Shown here piece by piece: positions 1-8,023 of a DNA stretch of 16,784 nt. The notes under the pieces were generated by a model. It was not told where the DNA came from and did no database searches. It saw only the letters and a program-made list of their open reading frames with translations. The position numbers were made by a program, and so were the translations under genes. Numbering within the stretch: the stretch's first letter is position 1; each line of letters starts with the position of its first letter. Source of the stretch: Thalassospiraceae bacterium (GTDB taxonomy: Bacteria; Pseudomonadota; Alphaproteobacteria; Rhodospirillales; Magnetovibrionaceae); the NCBI GenBank assembly GCA_030638205.1, contig DAOWFB010000055.1, forward strand, positions 1-16,784, read 5' to 3'.

Positions 1-648
1 TACGCCCAAACAAAATGCTTGCTCTGGCGCTTCTATGCCCTCGATTGTTCCATCGGGCGCACGCGCATTTATTTTTAATGTTGCAGGCTCATCCTTTGCC
101 GCCTGATGGTGGGCGCTGTTAACGCCAATTTCATCTAAGCCCACAATATCGTGTAGTAACGTTCCGGGAACTACATTAACCGTGTGACCAATTTCGTTGC
201 GGGGATTTTTTTGCTCATGCTCTATACCGCCCGAAACCGCATCTGGCAAATGTTGGATAAGCGTTCCCCCCAGCGCAACGTGCAATAATTGCTGCCCGCC
301 ACATATTCCTAAAACCGGGATATTCATTTCCAGCGCACCTTCCAGCAGCGTCATTTCTGCGGCGGTACGGCTTTCCTTTGGGTTTGTTGTTTCGTGAATG
401 CCGCTTTCGCCGTACATGGATGGGTTGATATCAAATGCCCCGCCGGAAACGATTAGCCCATCAATATCGTTAAGGTAAAGTTCAATCAGGTCTGGCTCGT
501 GGGTCAGCAAAAACGGCAGGCCGCCAGCGTTCACCACAGACGTGACGTGGTTTTGCCTGAGCGCATACCATGGAAATTTTGAATATTCACCGGCCTCATT
601 CCAATCCATGGTGATGCCGATAACCGGGGTTAAAAGGTCTGTTGTCAT
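1..648 (-). CDS. Peptidase C26 / gamma-glutamyl-GABA hydrolase-like class I glutamine amidotransferase (partial)
   Basis: The ATG is at 648 and the frame stays open to the window edge, so 216 residues are visible and the C-terminus is missing. The start PVIGITMDW, the VSGG..D-P motif near residues 68-76 and the nucleophile elbow GICGGQQ (Cys116) are typical of the peptidase C26 family, which includes PuuD-type gamma-glutamyl-gamma-aminobutyrate hydrolases. NSAHHQA (about 178-184) matches the family's conserved N-S-x-H segment. The catalytic His and Glu normally follow directly after the last visible residues (FCLGV, where family members continue with a QWHPE-like motif), so they lie outside the window. 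These enzymes hydrolyse gamma-glutamyl amide bonds in polyamine or related nitrogen metabolism. No puu genes are visible, so the substrate is unknown. A GAGGA lies upstream but 13 bases from the ATG, so the ribosome site is weak. The gene is divergent from tadA with 75 bases between them. Confidence 0.88.
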   Translation of the reverse strand, partial: MTTDLLTPVIGITMDWNEAGEYSKFPWYALRQNHVTSVVNAGGLPFLLTHEPDLIELYLNDIDGLIVSGGAFDINPSMYGESGIHETTNPKESRTAAEMTLLEGALEMNIPVLGICGGQQLLHVALGGTLIQHLPDAVSGGIEHEQKNPRNEIGHTVNVVPGTLLHDIVGLDEIGVNSAHHQAAKDEPATLKINARAPDGTIEGIEAPEQAFCLGV

Positions 649-723
649 AGCTTAACGGTAATCCTCACACCCGGTTCTGTCCAGCACTTGACGAAAACAA
701 GTCGGCCATTCAAGGTCGGCCCT

Positions 724-1182
724 ATGAATATAATTAGTGAAAATTTAATGCAAGCGGCAATGATCCAAGCCGAAAGTGCTGCCAAACGGGGCGAAGTTCC
801 GGTTGGCTGCGTAATTGTTGATGGCACTAGCGGTGAAATCATATCAAAGGCATCTAACCGCACCGAAGAATGGGGCGATCCCACCGCACACGCTGAAATG
901 CTGGCAATTAGAGAAGCAACAACAAAAGCTGGTTCGGCTCGGCTGAGCGATTGTGATTTATACGTTACCTTGGAGCCATGCCCCATGTGTGCGGCGGCAA
1001 TATCATTTGCCCGCATTCGCCGGGTATATTTTGGTGCCTATGATCCAAAATCAGGCGGGGTTGACCATGGGGCGCGCATTTTTGAACAACCCACCTGCCA
1101 CCACAAGCCAGAGGTCTATGGCGGCATCAATGAAACCGCCTGCGGCGAGATTTTAAAAGATTTTTTTAAAGATAGGCGCTAA
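724..1182 (+). CDS. tadA: tRNA-specific adenosine deaminase TadA
   Basis: 152 residues, the usual length for TadA, which deaminates A34 to inosine in the anticodon of tRNA-Arg(ACG) and is usually essential. The N-terminal block with GEVPVG (residues 23-28) is typical. The zinc site is complete: HAE (His56, with Glu58 as proton shuttle) and PCPMC (Cys86, Cys89). It is followed by the ARIRRVYFGAYDPKSGG segment and a basic C-terminus (FFKDRR). I chose the ATG at 724 because AAGG at 712-715 sits 8 bases upstream and the protein then starts at the family's normal position. An in-frame TTG at 688 would add 12 residues without homology-like features. A related nucleoside or guanine deaminase is the alternative, but the GEVPVG block and C-terminal region favour TadA. 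It converges on purD with 48 bases between the stops. Confidence 0.92.
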   Translation: MNIISENLMQAAMIQAESAAKRGEVPVGCVIVDGTSGEIISKASNRTEEWGDPTAHAEMLAIREATTKAGSARLSDCDLYVTLEPCPMCAAAISFARIRRVYFGAYDPKSGGVDHGARIFEQPTCHHKPEVYGGINETACGEILKDFFKDRR

Positions 1183-1230
1183 CGCTTCACGGCTCTCCAT
1201 ATATTTGGCATTTAAGAGCGGCCCCGCCCT

Positions 1231-2502
1231 CTAGCGCTTTAGCGCGCGCCAACCAATGTCGCGGCGGCAGAACCCACCGGGCCAGTCGATGGCGTCTACC
1301 GCTTTATAGGCCTTGGTCTGGGCATTTAGCACCGATTTACCCATGGCTGTAATGCCCAGCACCCGCCCACCAACCGCGGTTAGGCGTTCGCCGTCATATT
1401 TGGTTCCGGCATGGAAAACATTTACCCCATCCATGGCATCGGCGGCAGCTATGTTTTTAATTTCAGAACCTTTGTCATAATGGCCGGGGTATCCATTGGT
1501 GGCCATTACTACGGTAAGGGCGGTATCGTCTGACCAACTAATATTTATTTTATCAAGGGTCCCATCCGAACACGCAACCAGTGCGTCCAGAACGTCTGAT
1601 TGCATACGCGCCATTAATACCTGGCATTCGGGGTCACCAAAGCGAGCATTGAATTCAAGAACCCTTGGTTCCCCATCGCTAATCATCAGCCCTGCAAACA
1701 GCACGCCGGTAAATGGGCAGCCTTCGTCAGCCATGGCTTTGATGGTGGGGTTAATAACTATTTCCATTATTTTGTCATGCATGGCGGCATCAACAATAGG
1801 CGCCGGTGAATATGCGCCCATGCCGCCAGTATTGGGCCCGGTGTCGCCATCAAATGCCGCTTTGTGGTCTTGGGCACTGGCAAGTGCAATCGCATGCTTG
1901 CCATCAACTAGGGCAAAAAAGCTTACTTCTTCGCCTTCCATAAATTCTTCAATCAAGACCTCGTCCCCGGCAAAACCAAAGGCACGTTCGGTCATTAAAT
2001 GATCAATGGCGGCGTAGGCTTCGTTTTTGTTGTGGCATAATATTACGCCCTTGCCTGCGGCCAGACCGTCAGCCTTGACCACAACTTTTTCTTCAAGGCG
2101 TAAAATATATTCTTTGGCCGCGTCGGGCTCGTTAAAGCGGCCGTAAGCGGCAGTGGGGATGCCATATTTTGCCATTAGGTCTTTCATAAACCCTTTGGAG
2201 CCTTCTATTTGCGCGGCATCGGCACTGGGGCCAAAGGATTTTATCCCGGCCTGAGCAAGGACATCAGCCAAGCCCGCCACCAGCGGGGCTTCCGGCCCGA
2301 TTACGACAAAATCAATTTTTTCCGATTTACAAAATTCTAAAATTCCCGCGTCGTCCATGACGGAAATATCTACGCATTCGGCTATTTGCGAAATTCCGGC
2401 GTTTCCGGGCGCGGCATAAAGCTTTTTACATTTTGCCGAGCGTGAAATTGCCCAACACAAGGCATGTTCACGACCACCGCTACCTACTACCAGAACCTTC
2501 AT
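1231..2502 (-). CDS. purD: Phosphoribosylamine-glycine ligase (GAR synthetase)
   Basis: 423 residues, full length. PurD joins glycine to 5-phosphoribosylamine using ATP, the second step of de novo purine synthesis, in the cytosol. The start MKVLVVGSGGREHAL is the classic PurD N-domain signature. The ATP-grasp core follows: VVVKADGLAAGKGV, the EEFMEGEEVSFFALVDG strand, and the QDHKAAFDGDTGPNTGGMG block diagnostic for PurD. The metal-binding VLEFNARFGDPE motif comes next, then the C-terminal subdomain with GGRVLGITAMG. The ATG at 2502 is preceded by GAGGGAG about 10 bases upstream, a good ribosome site. The gene is divergent from xseA across 84 bases. Purine genes usually lie apart in alphaproteobacteria, and a divergent purD/xseA pair is an arrangement I recall from that class. 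Nothing is missing or odd. Confidence 0.97.
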   Translation of the reverse strand: MKVLVVGSGGREHALCWAISRSAKCKKLYAAPGNAGISQIAECVDISVMDDAGILEFCKSEKIDFVVIGPEAPLVAGLADVLAQAGIKSFGPSADAAQIEGSKGFMKDLMAKYGIPTAAYGRFNEPDAAKEYILRLEEKVVVKADGLAAGKGVILCHNKNEAYAAIDHLMTERAFGFAGDEVLIEEFMEGEEVSFFALVDGKHAIALASAQDHKAAFDGDTGPNTGGMGAYSPAPIVDAAMHDKIMEIVINPTIKAMADEGCPFTGVLFAGLMISDGEPRVLEFNARFGDPECQVLMARMQSDVLDALVACSDGTLDKINISWSDDTALTVVMATNGYPGHYDKGSEIKNIAAADAMDGVNVFHAGTKYDGERLTAVGGRVLGITAMGKSVLNAQTKAYKAVDAIDWPGGFCRRDIGWRALKR

Positions 2503-2586
2503 TGTTCTCAGACTCCCTCAATTTTCTTGTTATTTTGCAGCTAATATATTTTGCCGCCTTGATTTCTATCATACATACTGTTGGAC

Positions 2587-4035
2587 ATGAGTGAACACAC
2601 AAACATCAACAATTTTACGGAAAATGGCCCAGAAACAGACGATGGTGGGCCTGAAATCTATTCGGTGGGGGAAATATCGACCCTAATACGGCAAACGCTA
2701 GAGGACGAGTTCCCTTATGTGCGTATCAGGGGCGAAATATCGGGGTTTACCCGGGCCGCGTCGGGCCATCTTTATTTTTCTCTTAAAGATGAAAAAGACG
2801 TTATTGATGCCGTTTGCTGGCGCGGAGCTGCGGCCAAGCTACAAACAAAACCCGAAGACGGACTTGAAATAATAGCGACCGGCAGGCTAACCAGTTATGG
2901 CCCACGTTCGCGTTATCAAATTGTGGTCGAACGGGTTGAGGTCGCGGGCGAAGGTGCGCTTTTAAAATTATTAGAAGACCGTAAAAAGAAACTTGCCCGT
3001 GAAGGTCTGTTTGATGAGGGACTAAAAAAAGAATTACCCTATCTGCCCCGGGTTATTGGCGTGGTCACATCACCCACCGGTGCGGTTATTCGTGATATTT
3101 TGCACCGCCTAGAAGACCGCTTCCCGGTTCATGTTATTGTTTGGCCGGTCAAGGTGCAGGGCGATGGTGCGGGCGAACAAATTAGCGCCGCCATTGCCGG
3201 ATTTGATAAAATAAAACCCGGCAACAAAAAACTGCCGCGCCCCGATTTGATAATTGTTGCCCGTGGCGGCGGCTCCATCGAGGACCTATGGGCATTTAAT
3301 GAAGAAGCCGTTGTTCGCGCCGCAGCCAAATGTAGCATTCCGCTTATTTCCGCAGTCGGTCATGAAACAGATACAACATTAATAGATTATGCATCTGATT
3401 TGCGTGCGCCAACCCCAACGGCCGCGGCTGAAATGGCGGTACCGGTTAAGGCCGATCTTTTGGCAGACGTTATGGATAATGCCGCGCGCCTTGGCCGTAG
3501 CGCACCCCGCATAACTTCGGCGCGTAAAACCCATCTTGATGGTTTGGCCCGGGGCTTACCTGATTTAGCCCATATGGTGGGAACCGCATCCCAGCGCCTT
3601 GATGATTGGAATGCCCGACTTGGCGGTAGCTTAAAAAATGGGGTTGAACGCCGTTTGCGCCGGGTCGCACAAAGCGCAACTGGGCTGACCAACCCAACCC
3701 AACGGGTTTCATTTGCTGGACGTAGCCTTGAACGTAGTGCAAGCAGCCTTATTCGCGGCATGGTGTTGGGGATTGAGGCGCGACGGAACAGAATTTCACA
3801 AACCGAACGCTTGTTAGAAGGGTTTTCATACCAGCGGGTATTGGATAGGGGCTTTGTGTTGTTGCAAACCCCAGACGGAAAAACCATTACCAGGGCTGCA
3901 AGTTTAAAAACTGGTGATGATGTCAACTTGCAAATGGCTGACGGCAGATTAGGCGCACGCATTACCGGAAAAGAAAATAAAAATTCAAAAGTTAAGCCTA
4001 AGAAACAAGACGTGCGCCAGGGGAAATTATTGTGA
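2587..4035 (+). CDS. xseA: Exodeoxyribonuclease VII large subunit
   Basis: 482 residues from the ATG at 2587; an in-frame TTG at 2581 would add two. XseA with several copies of the small subunit XseB forms exonuclease VII, which degrades single-stranded DNA from both ends to short oligonucleotides. The N-terminal OB-fold (about residues 22-120) has YSVGEIS, VRIRGEISGF and HLYFSLKD. The catalytic region has GVVTSPTGAVIRDI, the VARGGGSIEDLWAFNEE segment, and SAVGHETDTTL followed by a DLRAPTPTAAAE block, all typical of XseA. A long helical region (about 290-400) and a C-terminal beta segment with RGFVLLQ follow. No convincing Shine-Dalgarno sequence precedes either start. xseB is not in the window. 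The stop overlaps the GTG of the M23 peptidase gene by 4 bases. Confidence 0.96.
   Translation: MSEHTNINNFTENGPETDDGGPEIYSVGEISTLIRQTLEDEFPYVRIRGEISGFTRAASGHLYFSLKDEKDVIDAVCWRGAAAKLQTKPEDGLEIIATGRLTSYGPRSRYQIVVERVEVAGEGALLKLLEDRKKKLAREGLFDEGLKKELPYLPRVIGVVTSPTGAVIRDILHRLEDRFPVHVIVWPVKVQGDGAGEQISAAIAGFDKIKPGNKKLPRPDLIIVARGGGSIEDLWAFNEEAVVRAAAKCSIPLISAVGHETDTTLIDYASDLRAPTPTAAAEMAVPVKADLLADVMDNAARLGRSAPRITSARKTHLDGLARGLPDLAHMVGTASQRLDDWNARLGGSLKNGVERRLRRVAQSATGLTNPTQRVSFAGRSLERSASSLIRGMVLGIEARRNRISQTERLLEGFSYQRVLDRGFVLLQTPDGKTITRAASLKTGDDVNLQMADGRLGARITGKENKNSKVKPKKQDVRQGKLL
4019..4024 (+). promoter_or_regulatory. Ribosome binding site deciding the GTG start of the M23 peptidase
   Basis: AGGGGA lies 7 bases before the GTG at 4032, inside the last codons of xseA. 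It is the strongest ribosome-site match near this junction. It supports the GTG over the later in-frame ATG at 4044, which would shorten the signal peptide. Confidence 0.6.
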
Positions 4036-4880
4036 AAGCTATTATGATAATTATTGTGAAAATATTTTTATCAATTTTGGTTTTGTTTATGGGTGCGGGC
4101 AACTCATTTGCCGCAGGGAGCATTTCGTTTGAAGGAAATTTCACCCAAGGCGGGCTTGTTTTGGGTGAAGCCCCACCCGGAACATTGCTAAAGCTTTCCG
4201 GCAAAGACGTGACGGTGGCTAAAAACGGTACTTTTATTTTTGGCTTTGGCCGCAATGCCGGGTCTGATGCAAACCTTGAAATAAAATTTCCCGGTGGCCG
4301 TGCCGAAACACGCAGGCTGACAATTGCTGCGCGTGAATACGATATCCAGCGCATTGACGGCCTGCCAAGCAGGAAAGTAACCCCCAAACCTGAAGACGTT
4401 GCCCGCATAAAAGCAGATAATTATAAAATTGGCGAAGTTCGCGCCACGGTAAATGAATTAACCAATTTTCTATCCGGTTTTGGCTGGCCTGTAACCGGGA
4501 CAATATCGGGGGTTTATGGGTCGCAGAGAATATTAAACGGCAATCCTAAAAACCCTCATAACGGGGTTGATATCGCCGCCCCCAAAGGCAGCGTTATTAA
4601 ATCACCGGCGGACGGTATAGTGGCATTGGTTCATCAAGATATGTTTTATACCGGGAAAACAATGATGATAAATCATGGTCTGGGTTTAAGCACGGTTTAC
4701 GCCCACATGGACGATATTTCCGTAACAGAAGGCCAGATGGTTAAAAAAGGCGAGCCCATTGGCACCGTTGGCAATACCGGGCGCACCACCGGGCCGCATT
4801 TGCATTGGGGAATGACGTGGAAATTTACCCACCTTGACCCTGGGCTTGTGGTGGGGCCAATGTCACAACATAAAAATTAG
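4032..4880 (+). CDS. Secreted M23 family metallopeptidase (LytM-type peptidoglycan endopeptidase)
   Basis: 282 residues. Residues 1-28 form a signal peptide: a basic start, a long hydrophobic stretch and a cleavage site after SFA, so the protein acts in the periplasm. Residues about 30-100 form a beta-rich domain, followed by a linker containing the YDIQRIDGLPSRKV stretch that I recall from alphaproteobacterial M23 proteins. The LytM domain occupies about 155-275. It keeps the zinc ligands His176 and Asp180 (HNGVD) and the HLHW motif (His256, His258), so it looks catalytically active, unlike the degenerate EnvC or NlpD type. M23 enzymes cut peptide cross-links in peptidoglycan; the exact bond cannot be told from sequence. 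The GTG start overlaps the xseA TGA by 4 bases, which implies co-translation. The stop lies only 2 bases from that of the convergent LpxL-type acyltransferase gene. Confidence 0.92.
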   Translation: MKAIMIIIVKIFLSILVLFMGAGNSFAAGSISFEGNFTQGGLVLGEAPPGTLLKLSGKDVTVAKNGTFIFGFGRNAGSDANLEIKFPGGRAETRRLTIAAREYDIQRIDGLPSRKVTPKPEDVARIKADNYKIGEVRATVNELTNFLSGFGWPVTGTISGVYGSQRILNGNPKNPHNGVDIAAPKGSVIKSPADGIVALVHQDMFYTGKTMMINHGLGLSTVYAHMDDISVTEGQMVKKGEPIGTVGNTGRTTGPHLHWGMTWKFTHLDPGLVVGPMSQHKN

Positions 4881-4882
4881 CT

Positions 4883-5770
4883 TTAATTCGGCCAGCGCCG
4901 ATGCAGCCATAGCCATTGGCCCGGGTTTTCACGTATCCAGCCTTCGAGTATGGAATTAACATTGTGCATTATTGCCGCCACATCTTTTTCCCGCTCGCCG
5001 GTTTTTTTTACCTCAAGCGGGGGGTGCAGGATAAGGCGGAAATTAGCACCGTTTTCACGCAAACATTGAATTGGCACCATGGGCGCATCAAAGCGTAGGG
5101 CAAATTCAGCCAGTGCGGTTCCGGTCATGGCGTCACGTCCAAAAAATGGAACCGCAATGCCATCGTTTAGTTTTTGATCAACTAAAATTCCCAACGATTG
5201 ACCTTTTTTTAAAAGCGAAAATGCCCGCTTGGCCCCGGGTGCGCCCTTGGGTATTAGTTCGCCTGCAAGGTGGCGATTAGAAAAAACTTTTAATAATAAC
5301 GGATTGTTGGGCGCACGATAAAAAGCATTTATTGTTACGCCATGGATGCCGCCAATAATAAGCGGCAATTCCCAGTTGCCCATATGTGCGCCAAAGAAAA
5401 GACTTGGTTTGCCGTCTTTACCAGCATTGGTAAGGTGCTCTAACCCTTCGATGGTTATGCGGTATGCAAGTTTATCAATCAATGCGAACTCGGCGGTGGT
5501 ACGACCAAGATTTTCCCATACGTCCTTGATGATTGCTTCAATTTCGTCAGCGGTTTTTTCAGGAAATGCGGCTTTAATATTTTTTCTGGCAGTACGCGTC
5601 GCCCCTTTAATGTGTGGGCCAATAAACCGTGCAGTCTTTCCACCAATGTTTGAGGCCCAGTCCAGCGGTAATAGGCGCAATAAAATCATTGCGACGTAGG
5701 CAAAGAATGCCGAAATATAATCAAGCAGGCTTGTCTGGCGGTGGCTGATGGGTTCTAGTTGTTCAGCCAT
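4883..5770 (-). CDS. lpxL: LpxL/HtrB-type lipid A late acyltransferase
   Basis: 295 residues. It belongs to the lysophospholipid acyltransferase superfamily, bacterial lipid A branch. A membrane-anchor helix lies near residues 18-36, and the catalytic HX4E motif is HMGNWE (His129, Glu134). The NIKAAFPE segment (about 64-71), FYRAPNNPLL, the LVDQK box with FFGRDAMTGT downstream, and the ending QWLWLHRRWPN are all family hallmarks. These enzymes transfer a fatty acid from acyl-ACP to the hydroxyl of an acyl chain on Kdo2-lipid IVA, at the inner face of the inner membrane. Whether this copy adds laurate, myristate or another chain cannot be read from the sequence, so the symbol reflects the family only. 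Its start overlaps the lpxK stop by 8 bases, making it the last gene of the lipid A operon. Confidence 0.9.
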   Translation of the reverse strand: MAEQLEPISHRQTSLLDYISAFFAYVAMILLRLLPLDWASNIGGKTARFIGPHIKGATRTARKNIKAAFPEKTADEIEAIIKDVWENLGRTTAEFALIDKLAYRITIEGLEHLTNAGKDGKPSLFFGAHMGNWELPLIIGGIHGVTINAFYRAPNNPLLLKVFSNRHLAGELIPKGAPGAKRAFSLLKKGQSLGILVDQKLNDGIAVPFFGRDAMTGTALAEFALRFDAPMVPIQCLRENGANFRLILHPPLEVKKTGEREKDVAAIMHNVNSILEGWIRENPGQWLWLHRRWPN

Positions 5771-6749
5771 TGTCCGCAGCCCCTAATAACAATTTTTCTA
5801 GCTTTGTCGCATCTTGTCCTGCCCATTCTATCTCGACCTTAATGACGGTTATTTTTTCAAGCATGTTGGCGGGTATTTTAACCGCATCTTTTTCGGTGGT
5901 AACCACAACTGCGTTAATTTTTTCAGCCATTTCTAATATGGGCGAAATATCACGAATTGAATATTCGTGATGATCGGGGAAGGAGTGACTGGATTTAATG
6001 TTGCAGCCAATTTCAGCCAAGGTTTCAAAAAACTTTTCCGGGCGACCAATTCCGGCAAAGGCAACAACGTCACGGTCTTTTAATTCATCACCGTTTGTGG
6101 GCCGTAAGCGTGCCTGTAATATTTCAATTTTTGCGTTAGATTCTAATATGCTTGCGCGTGCGCCCTGTTTATCGTCGCCAATAATTACCACTGCACCTGC
6201 CCGCGATATGCCGGAATTTATGCTTTCACGCAATGGCCCCGCCGGTAGCAGCATTTTATTGCCAAATCCAAAACCGCCATCAACCACAACAATGGATAAA
6301 TCTTTTATTAGTGACGGGTTTTGAAAACCATCATCTAAAATAACCATATCCGCACCGTTGTTGGTGGCGTTGGCAACGCCCGCCTTTCTATCCTTGGCAA
6401 CCCATGTGGGTGCGGCGGCGGCCAAAAGAATTGCTTCATCACCGGTGTCGTGCCAATTAGCCCCAGCTTCAACCATTATGGGCCCAATAGCATCGCCACC
6501 ATAACCGCGGGTTATAATGTGTGGGCTTTTGCCAATGTTTTTAAGGCGCGTTGCAATATCAATGGCGATAGGTGTTTTGCCAGCACCGCCAGCCACAATG
6601 TTGCCAACGCATATGACGGGAATATCTGCCCGCAATGGATTGGCTATCATGCGTGGAAATGCACTTGCCATGCGGTAGATAAGGCTTAACGGGGAAAGCA
6701 ATAACGGAACTATCCCCGCTTGTTGCCAGTGTTTGGGTGATTTAATCAT
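5763..6749 (-). CDS. lpxK: Tetraacyldisaccharide 4'-kinase
   Basis: 328 residues, normal length. LpxK phosphorylates the 4'-position of tetraacyldisaccharide 1-phosphate to give lipid IVA at the cytoplasmic face of the inner membrane. A hydrophobic N-terminal segment (about 12-30) precedes the P-loop, which is the LpxK-specific form VGNIVAGGAGKTP (residues 48-60). ITRGYGG (about 79-85) and the ILDDGFQNP motif follow, as does the LLPAGPLRE segment. The C-terminal region carries SFPDHHEYS and VVTTEKDAVKIP, both characteristic of the family. The start codon overlaps the waaA stop in an ATGA arrangement, and the end overlaps the acyltransferase start, so translation is probably coupled on both sides. 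Confidence 0.97.
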   Translation of the reverse strand: MIKSPKHWQQAGIVPLLLSPLSLIYRMASAFPRMIANPLRADIPVICVGNIVAGGAGKTPIAIDIATRLKNIGKSPHIITRGYGGDAIGPIMVEAGANWHDTGDEAILLAAAAPTWVAKDRKAGVANATNNGADMVILDDGFQNPSLIKDLSIVVVDGGFGFGNKMLLPAGPLRESINSGISRAGAVVIIGDDKQGARASILESNAKIEILQARLRPTNGDELKDRDVVAFAGIGRPEKFFETLAEIGCNIKSSHSFPDHHEYSIRDISPILEMAEKINAVVVTTEKDAVKIPANMLEKITVIKVEIEWAGQDATKLEKLLLGAADNG

Positions 6750-8023
6750 GGCGCGTCACCCGCGTTTGTAAAAAAAGGCTCAAGCGCGCTCATTACTTTT
6801 TCGATGGATCCTGCCATAGATTTTGCTTCGCCCATGGCACCCTCGGCCATTTTTTTAATATTATCCGGGCCATCAAGCAGGTCTGCTACTGCGCCCACTA
6901 ATTCGCTTGTGTCATTTATTTGTTTGGCCCCGCCCGCATTAATAAGGGCGGTGGATATATCTTCAAAATTTTCCATTCTTGGGCCAAATATAATGGCACT
7001 TTCTAACCACGCAGCCTCTAGCGGGTTTTGCCCGCCATTACCGATTAATGATTTTCCAATGAAGGCAATTTTTGCAAGCCTGTAAAAAATTCCCATCTCA
7101 CCCATGGTGTCGGCAATATAAATTTGAGTGCTTGGTTCAATTGCTTGGGCCTTACTTCTAAGAGATACTTTCAAACCCATATTTATTAATTCGTTTGCTA
7201 TTTCAGGCCCGCGTTCCGGATGGCGGGGAACAATTATGCTTAGCAATCCTTTGTGGCTTGGCTCTAGCTTCATATGTGTTTTGCCAACGATTGCATCTTC
7301 GCCCGGGTGGGTGGATGCGGCTAACCATAATTGCCGTCCAGATATTTCAGTTTTTAATTTATTTAATTCAGCCTCATCAACGGGCAATGGCCCCGCCGCG
7401 TATTTAAGGTTTCCCGGTGCGCTGACATTTTTTGCCCCTAATTTTTCAAACCGCTCGGCATCGGCGTTGCTACCGGCCAGTACAGCAGTAAAAGACATAA
7501 GTATCTGGCGTATCATGGACGGGTATTGTTGCCAGCGGGTGAAAGACTTGGCCGACATGCGGCCATTTAGAACTATCATTGGAATGGCCGATGCTCGGGT
7601 TTCGATAACCATGTTGGGCCAAAATTCAGATTCAGCCCAAATACCTAAATCAGGCTGCCAATGTTCAAGAAACCGTCTTACATATTTTACCCGGTCAACC
7701 GGAACGTATTGGTGAAAGGCACGTTCACCCAAACGGTCTGTCATTAGTTTTGCAGAAGTTACAGTTCCGGTTGTTACCAAAACCGACCAGTCGTTATATT
7801 TTTTTAGTATTTGTTCTATTACTTTTAACATCGATAGAGCTTCGCCCACGCTGGCGGCATGTATCCAAACTAATTTTCCATTGGGCCTGGCTATAGATGC
7901 AATGCCAAGGCGTTCGGTAAATCGTTCTGGGTCTTCTTTGCCTTTTTTCAAGCGCCTAGAAAGATAAATCGCAATTAACGGTGCGCCTAAGGATGTGAAC
8001 ATACGGTAAAATGAAAGCATCAT
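6746..8023 (-). CDS. waaA: 3-deoxy-D-manno-octulosonic acid (Kdo) transferase
   Basis: 425 residues. WaaA (KdtA) transfers Kdo from CMP-Kdo to lipid IVA at the inner membrane. A membrane-anchoring N-terminus (about 1-22) is followed by ERLG and the WIHAASVGE block, whose Glu61 matches the proposed catalytic base of this family. The PNM and LNGRMS segments, PGNLKYA, the WLAASTHPGE sequence and the C-terminal GGQNPLEAA nucleotide-sugar motif are all present (GT-B fold, GT30 family). Two adjacent ATGs exist; the one at 8023 gives the ATGA overlap with the gene before it. Whether it adds one, two or more Kdo units cannot be told from sequence. It lies between the DUF374 acyltransferase gene and lpxK, with 4-base overlaps on both sides. 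Confidence 0.96.
   Translation of the reverse strand: MMLSFYRMFTSLGAPLIAIYLSRRLKKGKEDPERFTERLGIASIARPNGKLVWIHAASVGEALSMLKVIEQILKKYNDWSVLVTTGTVTSAKLMTDRLGERAFHQYVPVDRVKYVRRFLEHWQPDLGIWAESEFWPNMVIETRASAIPMIVLNGRMSAKSFTRWQQYPSMIRQILMSFTAVLAGSNADAERFEKLGAKNVSAPGNLKYAAGPLPVDEAELNKLKTEISGRQLWLAASTHPGEDAIVGKTHMKLEPSHKGLLSIIVPRHPERGPEIANELINMGLKVSLRSKAQAIEPSTQIYIADTMGEMGIFYRLAKIAFIGKSLIGNGGQNPLEAAWLESAIIFGPRMENFEDISTALINAGGAKQINDTSELVGAVADLLDGPDNIKKMAEGAMGEAKSMAGSIEKVMSALEPFFTNAGDAP

Noticed and set aside
701..720. Two copies of GTCGGCC before tadA
   Set aside because: A 7-base direct repeat is too short and the region too small to support an operator claim.
688..723. TTG start of tadA at 688, and TTGACG at the same place as a -35 box
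   Set aside because: The ATG at 724 has AAGG at correct spacing and the right family length. No -10-like hexamer lies 16-18 bases after the TTGACG.
1218..1250. GC-rich inverted sequences at the tadA/purD convergence (AGAGCGG...CCCTCT and GCGCTTTAGCGC)
   Set aside because: The stems are interrupted or very short, one lies inside the purD coding region, and no T-run follows, so a terminator is not supported.
3387..3962. A 191-codon minus-strand frame opposite xseA, and other long frames opposite purD, waaA and ubiD
   Set aside because: They lie entirely within well-supported genes, show no family signatures and have the low-complexity composition of antisense frames.
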